Assembly (NCBI GenBank): GCA_965279095.1
Contig: CBDIHH010000006.1
Location: forward strand, 310,001-374,000
Direction of reading: 5' to 3'
Source: CBDIHH01 sp965279095
GTDB lineage: Bacteria; Pseudomonadota; Alphaproteobacteria; Caulobacterales; Caulobacteraceae
DNA length: 64,000 nt
Part shown: positions 27,288-35,507 of the stretch, piece after piece
How the letters are laid out: each line of letters begins with the position of its first letter
Position numbering within the stretch: position 1 is the stretch's first letter
Translations under genes and position numbers: made by a program
Notes under the pieces: model-generated
What the model was told of the DNA's origin: nothing
What the model saw: only the letters and a program-made list of their open reading frames with translations
Database searches by the model: none

Positions 27288-27596
27288 ATGTCGCGACGCT
27301 GGCAAGCCATCTGGCTGTTGATCGCCACCCTCCTGTGCGTGGCCGCCCTGCCGGTGGGCGCGATCCTGGCGATCCTGTCGCCGCTGGTGTTCGACGGTCC
27401 CGGCAACCTGCTGAACCCCATGGCCTGGCTGGCCTTCCTGCTGGTGATCGGCCTGTGGATCGTCTGCATCCTGGCGCCCTGCGGAGCCTGGCTGGCCTTC
27501 GCCCGCCGGCGCGGCCTTCTCACCTGGGCGGCCATGGCCGCGCCCTTCGCCTGGGCGGCGCTGCTGGCGACGGCCTTGAGGTTCGTGCCGGGCTAG
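27288..27596 (+). CDS. Small membrane protein, three helices
   Basis: This 102-residue hydrophobic protein starts MSRRWQAIWLLIATLLCV and shows three membrane helices (about 8-34, 44-68 and 80-98) separated by short polar loops, with positive residues on the cytoplasmic side (FARRRG). I do not recognise a family. It resembles the protein at 28121 in size and style (short basic start, helices ending near a basic loop), and the two flank erpA, which hints at a duplicated unknown family. Confidence 0.65.
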   Translation: MSRRWQAIWLLIATLLCVAALPVGAILAILSPLVFDGPGNLLNPMAWLAFLLVIGLWIVCILAPCGAWLAFARRRGLLTWAAMAAPFAWAALLATALRFVPG

Positions 27597-27623
27597 ACGC
27601 CTGACAGGACTGCCTCAACAAAT

Positions 27624-27717
27624 TTTCGCACTCCCGGCGTACGCCGGGATCCAGATCTTATGGCGTAGACCACGGCACTCTACGATCTGGGCCCCGGCGT
27701 ACGCCGGGGATACGAAA
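27624..27717. repeat. Interspersed palindromic repeat (GGCGTACGCC core)
   Basis: CCCGGCGTACGCCGGGATC on the left is inverted as CCCCGGCGTACGCCGGGG on the right, and the outer bases TTTCG/CGAAA and the inner CAGATC/GATCTG also pair. The element lies between convergent genes (small membrane protein and erpA) and is of the kind repeated many times in Caulobacterales genomes. Confidence 0.7.
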
Positions 27718-27736
27718 TCGGGATTGGGGAGCTGAA

Positions 27737-28069
27737 CTAGATCGAGAAGCTGACGCCGCAGCCGCAGCTGGACTTGGCGTTGGGATTGCGGATGGCGAAC
27801 TGGGCGCCCGCGAGCTCGTCGACAAAATCGATCACCGACCCCTTGAGGAAGGCCAGGGACACGTCGTCCACAAGCGCCGCGGCGCCGTCTCGCTCCACGC
27901 GAAGGTCGCCGGCCTCGGCCGCCTCGACCAGGTCGAGCTGGTACTGGAAGCCCGAACAGCCGCCGCCTTCCACGGCCACGCGCAGCATCACGGGACGGCC
28001 CTCGTCCCGGGTGAGGGCGTTGAGGCGTTCGGCGGCGGATTGCGAGAGGGTTACGGAGGCGTCGGTCAT
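27737..28069 (-). CDS. erpA: Iron-sulfur cluster insertion protein (A-type carrier)
   Basis: This 110-residue HesB/IscA-family protein carries Fe-S clusters to target apoproteins. The three conserved Cys residues are in VEGGGCSGFQYQL and at the end in KSSCGCGVSFSI. The N-terminus VTLSQSAAERLNAL and the segment FVDELAGAQFAIRNPNA match ErpA and its close relatives. Assignment to ErpA rather than IscA or SufA rests on overall pattern and the absence of isc or suf neighbours. It is divergent from the membrane protein at 28121. Confidence 0.88.
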   Translation of the reverse strand: MTDASVTLSQSAAERLNALTRDEGRPVMLRVAVEGGGCSGFQYQLDLVEAAEAGDLRVERDGAAALVDDVSLAFLKGSVIDFVDELAGAQFAIRNPNAKSSCGCGVSFSI

Positions 28070-28120
28070 GGTCTGTGTATATGAGATAGCATGCGCCGGA
28101 GCAAAAGGGGGCGGTATCGA

Positions 28121-28468
28121 ATGCGTTGGCGAGGCTTGGTGTTCGGATTGATCTGCGCCGTCTGGCTGCTTTGCCTGCTGCCCTCCGCCTGGCTGGCGGC
28201 CATGGCCACCTCGGCGCCCGGCGACATCGATCAGTCCCTCGGCGGCCGGGGGCTCACCGCCCTGCTTGCGACCCTGCCCCTGGTGCTGCTGCTGGCGCCG
28301 ATCGCCGGCCTGATCGCGCGGAGCAAGGGGCAGGGCCGGGCGGCCTGGTGGCTGGTGGCCGCCCCGCTGCTGTGGATCGCCGCCGCCCTGGCCCTGGCGG
28401 CCTTCGTCCTTCCGGCGCCCGGCCGGACAACCATGATCGCTCCCGTCGAAAGGGTCGCCCGTGCCTGA
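28121..28468 (+). CDS. Small membrane protein, three helices
   Basis: The start is taken at ATG 28121 (MRWRGLVFGLICAVWLLCLL), giving 115 residues; an in-frame ATG at 28091 would add a basic leader. There are three hydrophobic segments (about 5-27, 42-62 and 75-98) and a short hydrophilic tail. No family is recognised. Its stop overlaps the GTG start of dgt by 8 bases, so it is co-transcribed with dgt. Confidence 0.6.
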   Translation: MRWRGLVFGLICAVWLLCLLPSAWLAAMATSAPGDIDQSLGGRGLTALLATLPLVLLLAPIAGLIARSKGQGRAAWWLVAAPLLWIAAALALAAFVLPAPGRTTMIAPVERVARA

Positions 28469-29660
28469 CCATCCCTATGAGCCGCCCGCCCGCGCCCCCT
28501 ATGCGGAGGACGCCCGGCGCTCGCGGGGCCGGCGGTTCCCGGAGCCCCCCAGCCGCACCCGCACGCCCTTCGCCCGCGACCGCGACCGGATCATCCATTC
28601 CACCGCCTTCCGCCGCCTGAAAGAGAAGACCCAGGTGTTCGTGGCGCACGAGGGCGACCACTACCGCACCCGCCTGACTCATTCGCTGGAGGTCGCGCAG
28701 ATCGCGCGGTCGGTGGCCTCGGCCCTGGGGCTCGATTCCGACCTCGCCGAAACCGTCGCCCTGGCCCACGACCTCGGCCACCCGCCCTTCGGCCATGCCG
28801 GGGAGGACGAACTGCAGCGCTGCATGGAGCGGTTCGGGGGCTTCGACCACAATGTCCAGACCTTCCGGGTGGTCACCGATCTGGAGCGCCGCTATCCGGC
28901 CTTCGAGGGGCTGAACCTCACCTGGGAGACCCTGGAGGGGGTGGTCAAGCACAACGGCCCGGTGAGCCATCGGCTGGGGGACCCGGCCTGGCGGGCGGTG
29001 CTGGGCTATACCGACGGCTTCGACCTGCGCCTGGACACCTGGGCGTCGGCGGAGGCCCAGGTGGCGGCCCTGGCCGACGACATCGCCTATAACAACCACG
29101 ACGTGGACGACGGGGTGCAGGCGGGGCTCTTCACCCTGGACGAGCTGGCCGAGACCCCCCTGATCGGCCCCCGGATCGCCGAGGCCGAGGGGGACTTCCC
29201 CGGGCTGGACCGCAACCTGCTGCGCATGGAGGCGGTGCGACGGATGATCGGGGCGATGGTCGACGACGTGCTGGCCGAGACGCGGCGGCGGGTCGCCGCC
29301 CACAGGCCCACGTCGGCGGAGGACGTCCGCGCCCTCGGCCGGCCCCTGGTGGCCTTCTCGCCGGCCATGGTCGAGGACCTGGCGGCCCTGCGCGAGTTCC
29401 TGCACGCCCGCATGTACCGCCACTACAAGGTCAACCGAACCCGCAGCCAGGCGCGGCGCATCCTGGCCGAGATGTTCGCCCTGTTCCTGAAGGAGCCCGA
29501 CGTGCTGCCGGCGGAGTGGCACGCGCGGATGCTGGCGGCCGGGGTGGAAGAGGGCGAGGCCGGGGGCGCCGGGGTGGTGTGCGACTACATCGCCGGCATG
29601 ACCGACCGCTACGCCATCGAGGAGCACAAGCGGCTGTTCAGCCTGGATGTGCTGGGGTGA
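28461..29660 (+). CDS. dgt: Deoxyguanosinetriphosphate triphosphohydrolase-like protein
   Basis: The start is GTG 28461. The 399 residues belong to the HD-superfamily dNTPases: DRIIHSTAFRRLKEKTQVF, the His of LTHSLEVAQIARSVA, the HD pair in ALAHDLGHPPFGHAGE, and the later Asp in DDIAYNNHDVDDG. It hydrolyses dNTPs to nucleosides and triphosphate. This short alphaproteobacterial form lacks the insertion of E. coli Dgt, so the preferred nucleotide is uncertain. It is translationally coupled to the preceding membrane protein. Confidence 0.93.
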   Translation: MPDHPYEPPARAPYAEDARRSRGRRFPEPPSRTRTPFARDRDRIIHSTAFRRLKEKTQVFVAHEGDHYRTRLTHSLEVAQIARSVASALGLDSDLAETVALAHDLGHPPFGHAGEDELQRCMERFGGFDHNVQTFRVVTDLERRYPAFEGLNLTWETLEGVVKHNGPVSHRLGDPAWRAVLGYTDGFDLRLDTWASAEAQVAALADDIAYNNHDVDDGVQAGLFTLDELAETPLIGPRIAEAEGDFPGLDRNLLRMEAVRRMIGAMVDDVLAETRRRVAAHRPTSAEDVRALGRPLVAFSPAMVEDLAALREFLHARMYRHYKVNRTRSQARRILAEMFALFLKEPDVLPAEWHARMLAAGVEEGEAGGAGVVCDYIAGMTDRYAIEEHKRLFSLDVLG

Positions 29661-30078
29661 GACCACGGCGCGATAGCCGGCCGGGGCGGCGCTGCCCCTT
29701 CCACCCCGCCGCTTCGCGTCGCGGTCCCCCTTCCCCGCTGCGCGGGGCAGGAGAGAGCGCGCCTCTCCTCCCCCGACCGCAGGGCGGGGGAGGGGGACCG
29801 CCGGCCATCGGCCGGGGGTGGAGGGGGCTGCGCGACGATGACCGGCTGGGGCGGCGCTGCCCCTTCCAACCCGCCGCTTCGCCCTTCCCCACGCCTTCGG
29901 CGCGGGGCAGGAGAGGCTGAGCATCCTGACGCCCCGGACTCCAGATTGCCTCATTTAGGCGTGGAATAGGCGTCGCCCCCAGGATCGCGGCGCGCCGCCC
30001 TTCGCCACCGAGGGGGCGGTCCGGTAAGATCGGGGGCGAATCAAGCGTGCCGATCCGCCGGACGTCCGGAGCTTTCCC
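29661..30078. repeat. Intergenic region with duplicated GC-rich repeat
   Basis: There is no gene in these 418 bases. GGCGGCGCTGCCCCTTCCA occurs twice (about 29685 and 29850), each followed by CCCGCCGCTTCGC-type sequence and hairpins around CGCTGCGCGG and CCTCCCCC/GGGGGAGG. The element belongs to the same family as repeats at 35330-35420, 44955-45037 and 45498-45560. The last 80 bases (GGCGTGGAATAGGCGTC onward) are the probable promoter region of the SPOR gene, with no clear consensus. Confidence 0.6.
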
Positions 30079-30888
30079 ATGACCGACCAAGATCGCGGCG
30101 CCTATACGCCGCAGACCGACGCGCCCCTGGCCTTCGACGCGCGCCAGCCACGGGGCGGGGGCGGACGGTCTCCGGCGGCCCTGCTGATCAGCGCCGTCGT
30201 GCTGCTGGTGCTCGTGGGCGCCATCTACATGTTCTACCGAGGCGGGGTGCGCGGCGCCAACGAGCCGCCGCAGCCGGTGGGAACGCCGGTGGGCGCCATC
30301 AAGACTCCGGCTCCGGCGGCGAGCGCGCCGGCCGCGGAGACCGACGGCCTGGATGTCTACAAGTCCGCCGAGCCCACCCCGCCGGCGGCGGAGACCCCCG
30401 CCTTCGCCCCGCCGCCAGAGCAGCCCCTGCCGCGGCCCACGGCCCGGCCGACCCTGCGCGTGGAGCGCAGCGACATTCCGCCGGTCGTGCCGGCGGATCG
30501 CCTGGCTGTCGGCCCGGTGCGGCCGGCGCCGGTCGCGCCGGCGCCCAAGCCCGCCGCGCCCAAGCCAGCGCCCGCCAAGTCCGTCGATGATCTGCTGGCC
30601 GCGGCGCCGGCCCCGAAACCCGCGCCGACCCCCACGCCATCGCCGAGCGCCGGCGGCGCCGCGGTGGTGCAGATCGGGGCGTTCTCGTCGGAGGCCCTGG
30701 CCAACAAGGGCTGGAGCGACATCGCCGGCGCCTTCTCGTCGGACATGGCGGGCAAGGGGCGGCGGGTGGAGGCGGTGCCGGGCTCGACCCTGCATCGCAG
30801 CCTGATCACCGGCTTCGGGTCGCGGGACGCCGCCGTGGCCTTCTGCGTCAAGCTGAAGGCCGCGGGCAAGTCCTGCATCGTCAAATGA
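30079..30888 (+). CDS. SPOR-domain membrane protein
   Basis: The 269 residues comprise a short cytoplasmic N-terminus, one transmembrane helix (about 33-53, ALLISAVVLLVLVGAIYMF), a long Pro/Ala-rich periplasmic linker (about 60-190) and a C-terminal SPOR domain (about 195-269: VVQIGAFSSEALANKGW to FCVKLKAAGKSCIVK). SPOR domains bind glycan strands lacking stem peptides at division sites. The gene overlaps nagZ (ATGA at 30885), and the location before nagZ, scpA and scpB is conserved in Caulobacterales. A role in septal wall remodelling is inferred. Confidence 0.88.
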   Translation: MTDQDRGAYTPQTDAPLAFDARQPRGGGGRSPAALLISAVVLLVLVGAIYMFYRGGVRGANEPPQPVGTPVGAIKTPAPAASAPAAETDGLDVYKSAEPTPPAAETPAFAPPPEQPLPRPTARPTLRVERSDIPPVVPADRLAVGPVRPAPVAPAPKPAAPKPAPAKSVDDLLAAAPAPKPAPTPTPSPSAGGAAVVQIGAFSSEALANKGWSDIAGAFSSDMAGKGRRVEAVPGSTLHRSLITGFGSRDAAVAFCVKLKAAGKSCIVK

Positions 30889-31937
30889 TGCGGGCCTGCA
30901 TCCTCGGCTGCGCGGGAACGGTGCTGGGCGCCGAGGAACGCGCCTTCTTCGCCGAGGCGCGGCCCTGGGGCTTCATCCTGTTCGCCCGCAACATCGAAGA
31001 CGCCGACCAGACCCGCACCCTGATCGCGGATCTTCGCGAGGCTGTGGGCGACCCCGACGCCCTGGTGTTCGTCGACCAGGAGGGCGGCCGGGTGCAGCGG
31101 CTGAAGCCGCCCCTGGCCCGCCTGCGCCGGCCCGCCGAGCCCTTCGGCGCCCTCTACGATCGCGATCCCCAGGGCGCGCTGGAGGCGGTGCGCCTGAACC
31201 ACCGCCTGATCGCCGAGGAACTTCGCGCCCTGGGCTTCGACGCCGACTGCGCCCCGTGCCTGGACCTGCGCCTGCCGCGGACCCACCGGATCATCGGCGA
31301 CCGCGCCTTCGGCTCAGACCCTTCGGCCGTCGCCGCCCTGGGCCGCGCCGCCATCGACGGGATGCTGGCGGGGGGCGTGGCGCCGGTGATCAAGCACATT
31401 CCCGGCCACGGGCGCGCCATGGCCGACAGCCACCTGGAGCTGCCGGTGGTGGAGACGCCTTTGCAGGTGCTCGAGCACACCGACTTCGCCCCCTTCCGGG
31501 CCCTGGCGGATGCGCCCATGGCCATGACCGCCCACGTCACCTATGCAGCGATCGATGCGGACGCCTGCGCCACGGTCTCGCACCGGGTCATCCAGACCGT
31601 GATCCGCGGGATGATCGGCTTCGACGGGCTGCTGATGTCCGACGACCTGTCCATGCGGGCCCTGGGCGGCAGCCTGCAGGAGCGGGCGCGGGCGTCTTTC
31701 GCGGCGGGCTGCGACATCGTGCTGCACGGCAACGGCGCCCTGGTGGGCGAGCCGGTGCGCGACCTGGCGGCGGAGCTGGGGGCGGTGGTCGAGGCCTCGC
31801 CGATCCTGGACGGCCGGGCGGCGGAGCGGGCCGCCGAGGCGCGCAGCGTCGCGCGTCGCAGCCAGCCCTTCGACGCCGCCGCCGCCGAGGCGCATCTGGA
31901 CGCCCTGGGCCTGGGCGGCCGGACCGCCGCCGCATGA
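30885..31937 (+). CDS. nagZ: Beta-N-acetylhexosaminidase
   Basis: This 350-residue glycoside hydrolase family 3 enzyme cuts GlcNAc from 1,6-anhydro-muropeptides in peptidoglycan recycling. LVFVDQEGGRVQRLKPP, the loop KHIPGHGRAMADSHLELPVV with the family acid/base His, and GLLMSDDLSMRALGG with the nucleophile Asp are present. Length is normal for NagZ. Start and stop overlap its neighbours (ATGA on both sides), placing it in one operon with the SPOR gene and scpA-scpB. Confidence 0.95.
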   Translation: MMRACILGCAGTVLGAEERAFFAEARPWGFILFARNIEDADQTRTLIADLREAVGDPDALVFVDQEGGRVQRLKPPLARLRRPAEPFGALYDRDPQGALEAVRLNHRLIAEELRALGFDADCAPCLDLRLPRTHRIIGDRAFGSDPSAVAALGRAAIDGMLAGGVAPVIKHIPGHGRAMADSHLELPVVETPLQVLEHTDFAPFRALADAPMAMTAHVTYAAIDADACATVSHRVIQTVIRGMIGFDGLLMSDDLSMRALGGSLQERARASFAAGCDIVLHGNGALVGEPVRDLAAELGAVVEASPILDGRAAERAAEARSVARRSQPFDAAAAEAHLDALGLGGRTAAA

Positions 31938-32758
31938 CGGCCCAGCCCTTCCAGCCGAACCTCGACTTCGAGTCCGCCCAGCACGCGGACGAGGACGGCG
32001 AAGCGCTGATCGTCGACATCGACGGCTATGAGGGCCCGCTGCACGCCCTGCTGGCCCTGGCCCGCAGCCAGAAGGTCGATCTGCTCAAGCTGTCGATCCT
32101 GAAGCTGGCCGAGCAGTATCTGGCCTTCGTCCACCAGGCCCGCCGCCTGCGCTTCTCCCTGGCGGCCGACTACCTGGTGATGGCCGCGTGGCTGGCCTAT
32201 CTGAAGTCGCGCCTGCTGCTGCCCAAGCCCGAGCGCAGCCAGAGCGAGGAGCCGCCGGCCGAGGAGATGGCCGCCAACCTGGCCTTCCGGCTGGCCAAGC
32301 TCGACGCCATGCGCACGGCGGCGGAGGGGCTGCGCAACCGCCCGCAGCTGAGGCGTGACGTCTTCACCCGCGGCGATCCCGAGCAGGTGCGGATCGTCTC
32401 GTCGTCACGGATCGAGGGCGACCTCTACGGCCTGATGAAGGCCTATGCGGAGCAGCGCCGCGAGAGCGCCGCGCGCCGTTATCGGCCCGCCGTGCCGCAG
32501 GCCTACCCCCTGGAGGAGGCTCGCCAGCACCTGCGCGGCCTGCTGGAGGGCATGACCCACTGGCGCAGCCTGGCGGCGGTGACCCCGGCGCAGAGCCTGC
32601 ACCCGGGCCACGAGGGCCCGAGCCGCGCCTCGTACCTGGCCTCGACCCTGTCGGCGAGCCTGGAGCTGGTCAAGGAGGGGGCCCTTGAGGCCCGGCAGCT
32701 GGAGGCCTTCGCCGACGTCTATGTACGGGCGCGCCTGCGCCTGGAGGCGCAGGATTGA
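31934..32758 (+). CDS. scpA: Segregation and condensation protein A
   Basis: The start ATG 31934 overlaps the nagZ stop. The 274-residue kleisin bridges SMC heads with ScpB to compact and segregate chromosomes. The N-terminal block GYEGPLHALLALARSQKVDLLKLSILKLAEQYL matches ScpA, with the AADYLVMAAWLAYLKSRLLLP helix after it, and a C-terminal winged-helix region (FADVYVRARLRLE). It is coupled to scpB by the TTGA overlap at 32755. Confidence 0.93.
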   Translation: MTAQPFQPNLDFESAQHADEDGEALIVDIDGYEGPLHALLALARSQKVDLLKLSILKLAEQYLAFVHQARRLRFSLAADYLVMAAWLAYLKSRLLLPKPERSQSEEPPAEEMAANLAFRLAKLDAMRTAAEGLRNRPQLRRDVFTRGDPEQVRIVSSSRIEGDLYGLMKAYAEQRRESAARRYRPAVPQAYPLEEARQHLRGLLEGMTHWRSLAAVTPAQSLHPGHEGPSRASYLASTLSASLELVKEGALEARQLEAFADVYVRARLRLEAQD

Positions 32759-33441
32759 GCGACGCGGCCGATCCGGACCCGGCGGCGGAGGCCGCGGTCG
32801 ACGACCTCGCCGAGACCGAGCGGCGCCTCGAGGCGCTGCTGTTCGCCGCCGCCGAGCCGCTCAGCCACGCCGACCTCGCCAAGCGACTGCCGGAGGGCGC
32901 CGACATCGCCGCCGGCCTGGGCGCCCTGCAGGCGCGCTACGCCGACCGGGGCGTGGCGCTGGCCTGCGTGGGGGGCAAGTGGCGCTTCCAGACGGCGGCG
33001 GACCTGGCCTTCCTGATGACCGACGAGCGCGAGGAGCCCCGCCGGCTGTCCCGGGCGGCGCAGGAAATCCTCGCCATCGTCGCCTATCACCAGCCGGTCA
33101 CCCGCGCCGAGATCGAGCTGATCCGCGGGGTGCAGACCAGCCGCGGGTCCCTGGACGTCCTGCTGGAGTTGGGCCTGGTGAGGATGCGCGGCCGCCGCCG
33201 CACCCCCGGCCGGCCGGTCACCTACGGCACCGCCGACCGGTTCCTCGAACACTACGGCCTCGCCAGCCTAGCCGACCTGCCGGGGGCGGCGGAGATGAAG
33301 GCGGCCGGGCTGCTGGACCTCAACCTGCCGGCCGACTTCTCGGTCCCCGACCCGTCCGGCCGGCGCGACGAGGACGAGGATCCGCTGGAGCCCGGCGACG
33401 CGCCGCAGTTCCACCAGGACTTCCTCGCCGAGGACGACTGA
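32755..33441 (+). CDS. scpB: Segregation and condensation protein B
   Basis: The TTG start at 32755 overlaps the scpA stop. The 228 residues contain the two winged-helix domains of ScpB: RRLEALLFAAAEPLSHADLAKRLPEG, then LSRAAQEILAIVAYHQPVTRAEIELIRGVQTSRGSLDVLLE (quoted in parts), and GRPVTYGTADRFLEHYGLASLADLP. It forms a dimer that stabilises the ScpA-SMC complex. The C-terminal 50 residues are acidic and low in complexity. The rare TTG start and stop overlap imply strict coupling to scpA. Confidence 0.92.
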   Translation: MSDAADPDPAAEAAVDDLAETERRLEALLFAAAEPLSHADLAKRLPEGADIAAGLGALQARYADRGVALACVGGKWRFQTAADLAFLMTDEREEPRRLSRAAQEILAIVAYHQPVTRAEIELIRGVQTSRGSLDVLLELGLVRMRGRRRTPGRPVTYGTADRFLEHYGLASLADLPGAAEMKAAGLLDLNLPADFSVPDPSGRRDEDEDPLEPGDAPQFHQDFLAEDD

Positions 33442-33643
33442 GCGAGCGGCCGTCCGGCAGGCGGACCACCACGGCCGCCGGGAGCGGTCCGTGGCCGGAC
33501 GCGCAAACTTCGCCTGTTCGCGGGCGCGGAATTAGGGCACAGGCTGGCGCGTCGTTTCCTTGGCGGGCCGGGACGCGATGGCCTATATTGTCCCCAAGGG
33601 ACTGCGAGGCGCCGATGCGCGCCGTTTACGGAGTAAGACATTG

Positions 33644-33853
33644 ATGGGCGGCATGAGCTGGATCCATTGGGTCATCGTCATCGGCGTGGTCGCCGTGCTG
33701 TTCGGCGGTCGGGGCAAGCTGTCCTCGATCATGGGCGACGCGGCCAAGGGCATTCGCGCCTTCAAGGACGGACTCAAGACCGAGGACGAGGTCACCAACG
33801 TTCACCCGGCGCCGCTTCCGCGCAAGGAAGCCGAGAAGGACGAGGTCCGCTAG
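33644..33853 (+). CDS. tatA: Sec-independent protein translocase subunit TatA
   Basis: The start ATG 33644 (MGGMSWIHWVIV) has a GGAG 10 bases upstream; the longer frame from 33560 is not conserved in style. The 69-residue protein has one N-terminal membrane helix (about 6-22), the hinge FGGRGKLSSIMGDAAKGIRAFKDGLK amphipathic helix (quoted in parts in the family) and a charged tail. TatA oligomers form the pore that exports folded proteins. The adjacent tatB and tatC complete the system. Confidence 0.92.
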   Translation: MGGMSWIHWVIVIGVVAVLFGGRGKLSSIMGDAAKGIRAFKDGLKTEDEVTNVHPAPLPRKEAEKDEVR

Positions 33854-33892
33854 CCGGACCCTCCGCACCCTTCGCGGAGATAGCGATCACCC

Positions 33893-34390
33893 ATGTTCCC
33901 TGAAGTCGGCGCCACCGAACTGATGGTCATCGCCGCGGTCGCCTTGATCGTGGTCGGACCCAAGGACCTGCCTGTGCTGATGCGCAAGGTCGGGCAGTTC
34001 ATGGCGCGTATGCGCGGCATGGCGTCGGAATTCCGCGCCAGTTTCGACGAGATGGCCCGCCAGTCGGAACTCGACGAGTTGCGGCGCGAGGTCCAGGCCC
34101 TGCGCTCGGGCGAATACCTCCAGCCGCTGGAGGCGGCCGCCTCGGCCCATACGGCGCCGGTGGACGACGTCTTCAACGAGATCCACCACGATCTGACCGC
34201 CTCGCCCGGCCAGTGGGACACGCCTGTCGCGGAGCCGGCTCCCGTGGTCGAGGCTCTTCCCCCGCCGGCGGCCGCGCCTGCGCCGCGGACCCGGGCCAAG
34301 GCCGCCGCCAAGACGCCGGTCGACCCGGCGGCGCCGCCCAAGCCGCGGGCCAAGCCCAAGGCCAAGGCGGCCCCGGAGACGTCGTCTTGA
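33893..34390 (+). CDS. tatB: Sec-independent protein translocase subunit TatB
   Basis: The 165 residues start MFPEVGATELMVIAAVALIVVGPKDLPVLMRKVGQ, with the conserved Glu in the membrane helix and the GPKDLP hinge of TatB. An amphipathic helix follows (RKVGQFMARMRGMASEF), then a long charged and Ala/Pro/Lys-rich tail ending in KAKAAPETSS. TatB recognises twin-arginine signal peptides together with TatC. The stop overlaps the TTG start of tatC. Confidence 0.95.
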   Translation: MFPEVGATELMVIAAVALIVVGPKDLPVLMRKVGQFMARMRGMASEFRASFDEMARQSELDELRREVQALRSGEYLQPLEAAASAHTAPVDDVFNEIHHDLTASPGQWDTPVAEPAPVVEALPPPAAAPAPRTRAKAAAKTPVDPAAPPKPRAKPKAKAAPETSS

Positions 34391-35280
34391 CCTATCAGGA
34401 CGACGAGGAAAGCCACATCGAGGCGTCGCGGGCGCCCCTGCTGGACCATCTGGTGGAACTGCGAACGCGGATGATCATCTGCGTGGTGGCCCTGGCCATC
34501 GGCTTCGGCATCTGCTTCGCCTTCGCCAAACCGATCTACATCTTCCTGCTGCATCCCTTCGAGGTCGGGGCCGGCCTGCTCGCCGCCCAGTCCCGCAGCG
34601 GCCACCACGGGATGTTCGATCCCACCCTGTTCATGGCCCTGATCGGTCTGAAGAAGCTGCCGCCCCTGGACCACAACCTGCACCTGGTGTTCACGGCGCC
34701 CCTGGAGTTCTTCTTCACCAAGCTGAAGCTGGCCGGCTTCGGGGCCATCATGCTGACCTTCCCGATCCTGGCCTGGCAGCTCTACCGGTTCGTGGCGCCG
34801 GGGCTGTATCGCCGCGAGCGCAAGGCCTTCCTGCCGTTCCTGCTGGCCTCGCCGCTGCTGTTCCTGCTGGGCGCCGCCCTGGTCTATTTCGTCATGCTGC
34901 CCTTCGTGCTGTGGTTCTCGCTGAGCCAGCAGATCGTCGGCCAGGGGTCCATCCAGGTGGAGCTGCTGCCGAAGGTGTCGGACTATCTGGCCCTGGTGAC
35001 GACCCTGCTGCTGGCCTTCGGCCTCTGCTTCCAGCTGCCGGTGGTGCTGTCCCTGCTGGGCCTGGCGGGGATCATCTCGGCCAAGCAGCTGTCCGAGGGC
35101 CGCCGCTACGCCATCGTCGGGGTGTTCATCGTCGCCGCCTTCGTCACCCCGCCCGACCCGATCAGCCAGCTGAGCCTGGCGATCCCCATGTGCCTGCTCT
35201 ACGAGGCCTCGATCTGGTGCGTGCGTCTGGTGGAATGGCGGCGCGGCAAGGAAGAGACCACGGACGTGGCGGTGGTTTGA
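34387..35280 (+). CDS. tatC: Sec-independent protein translocase subunit TatC
   Basis: The TTG at 34387 overlapping the tatB stop is the best start, giving 297 residues; an ATG further downstream would cut into the first helix. Six membrane helices are visible. The signature region LLDHLVELRTRMI, FFFTKLKLAGFGAIMLTFPIL and the conserved LYEASIWCVRL are TatC-like. TatC forms the receptor for Tat signal peptides. An insertion-like segment between helices 1 and 2 (HPFEVGAGLLAAQ to LDHNLHLVF) is longer than in E. coli and has been seen by me in other alphaproteobacterial TatC sequences. Confidence 0.94.
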   Translation: MTYQDDEESHIEASRAPLLDHLVELRTRMIICVVALAIGFGICFAFAKPIYIFLLHPFEVGAGLLAAQSRSGHHGMFDPTLFMALIGLKKLPPLDHNLHLVFTAPLEFFFTKLKLAGFGAIMLTFPILAWQLYRFVAPGLYRRERKAFLPFLLASPLLFLLGAALVYFVMLPFVLWFSLSQQIVGQGSIQVELLPKVSDYLALVTTLLLAFGLCFQLPVVLSLLGLAGIISAKQLSEGRRYAIVGVFIVAAFVTPPDPISQLSLAIPMCLLYEASIWCVRLVEWRRGKEETTDVAVV

Positions 35281-35507
35281 GGGGCTGAGCATCGGTTCGC
35301 CCCCACCGTCACCCCGCTCTTCGGCGAGGCGACACCTCCCCCGCACTCTGCGGTGCAGGGGAGGATAAATCCTCCACCGCTTTAGCGGGGGAGGGGGACC
35401 CCGAAGGGGTGGAGGGGGCGGGCCGCGCACGCTGCCTTTAGCGGTTGGCGCAGGGCCGCCGCCGCCGTAAACAGGCCCGTTCGCAGCCGCCCCCGATTCA
35501 GAGCCCC
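35281..35507. repeat. GC-rich palindromic intergenic element before serS
   Basis: The region holds nested hairpins: CCTCCCCCGCACTCTGCGGTGC followed by GGGGAGGATAAATCCTCC and GGGGGAGGGGGACC. The GGGGGAGGGGGACC and TGGAGGGGGC pieces recur at 29660-29860, 44955-45037 and 45498-45560. No gene is present; serS may be transcribed from its own promoter in the last 70 bases. Confidence 0.55.
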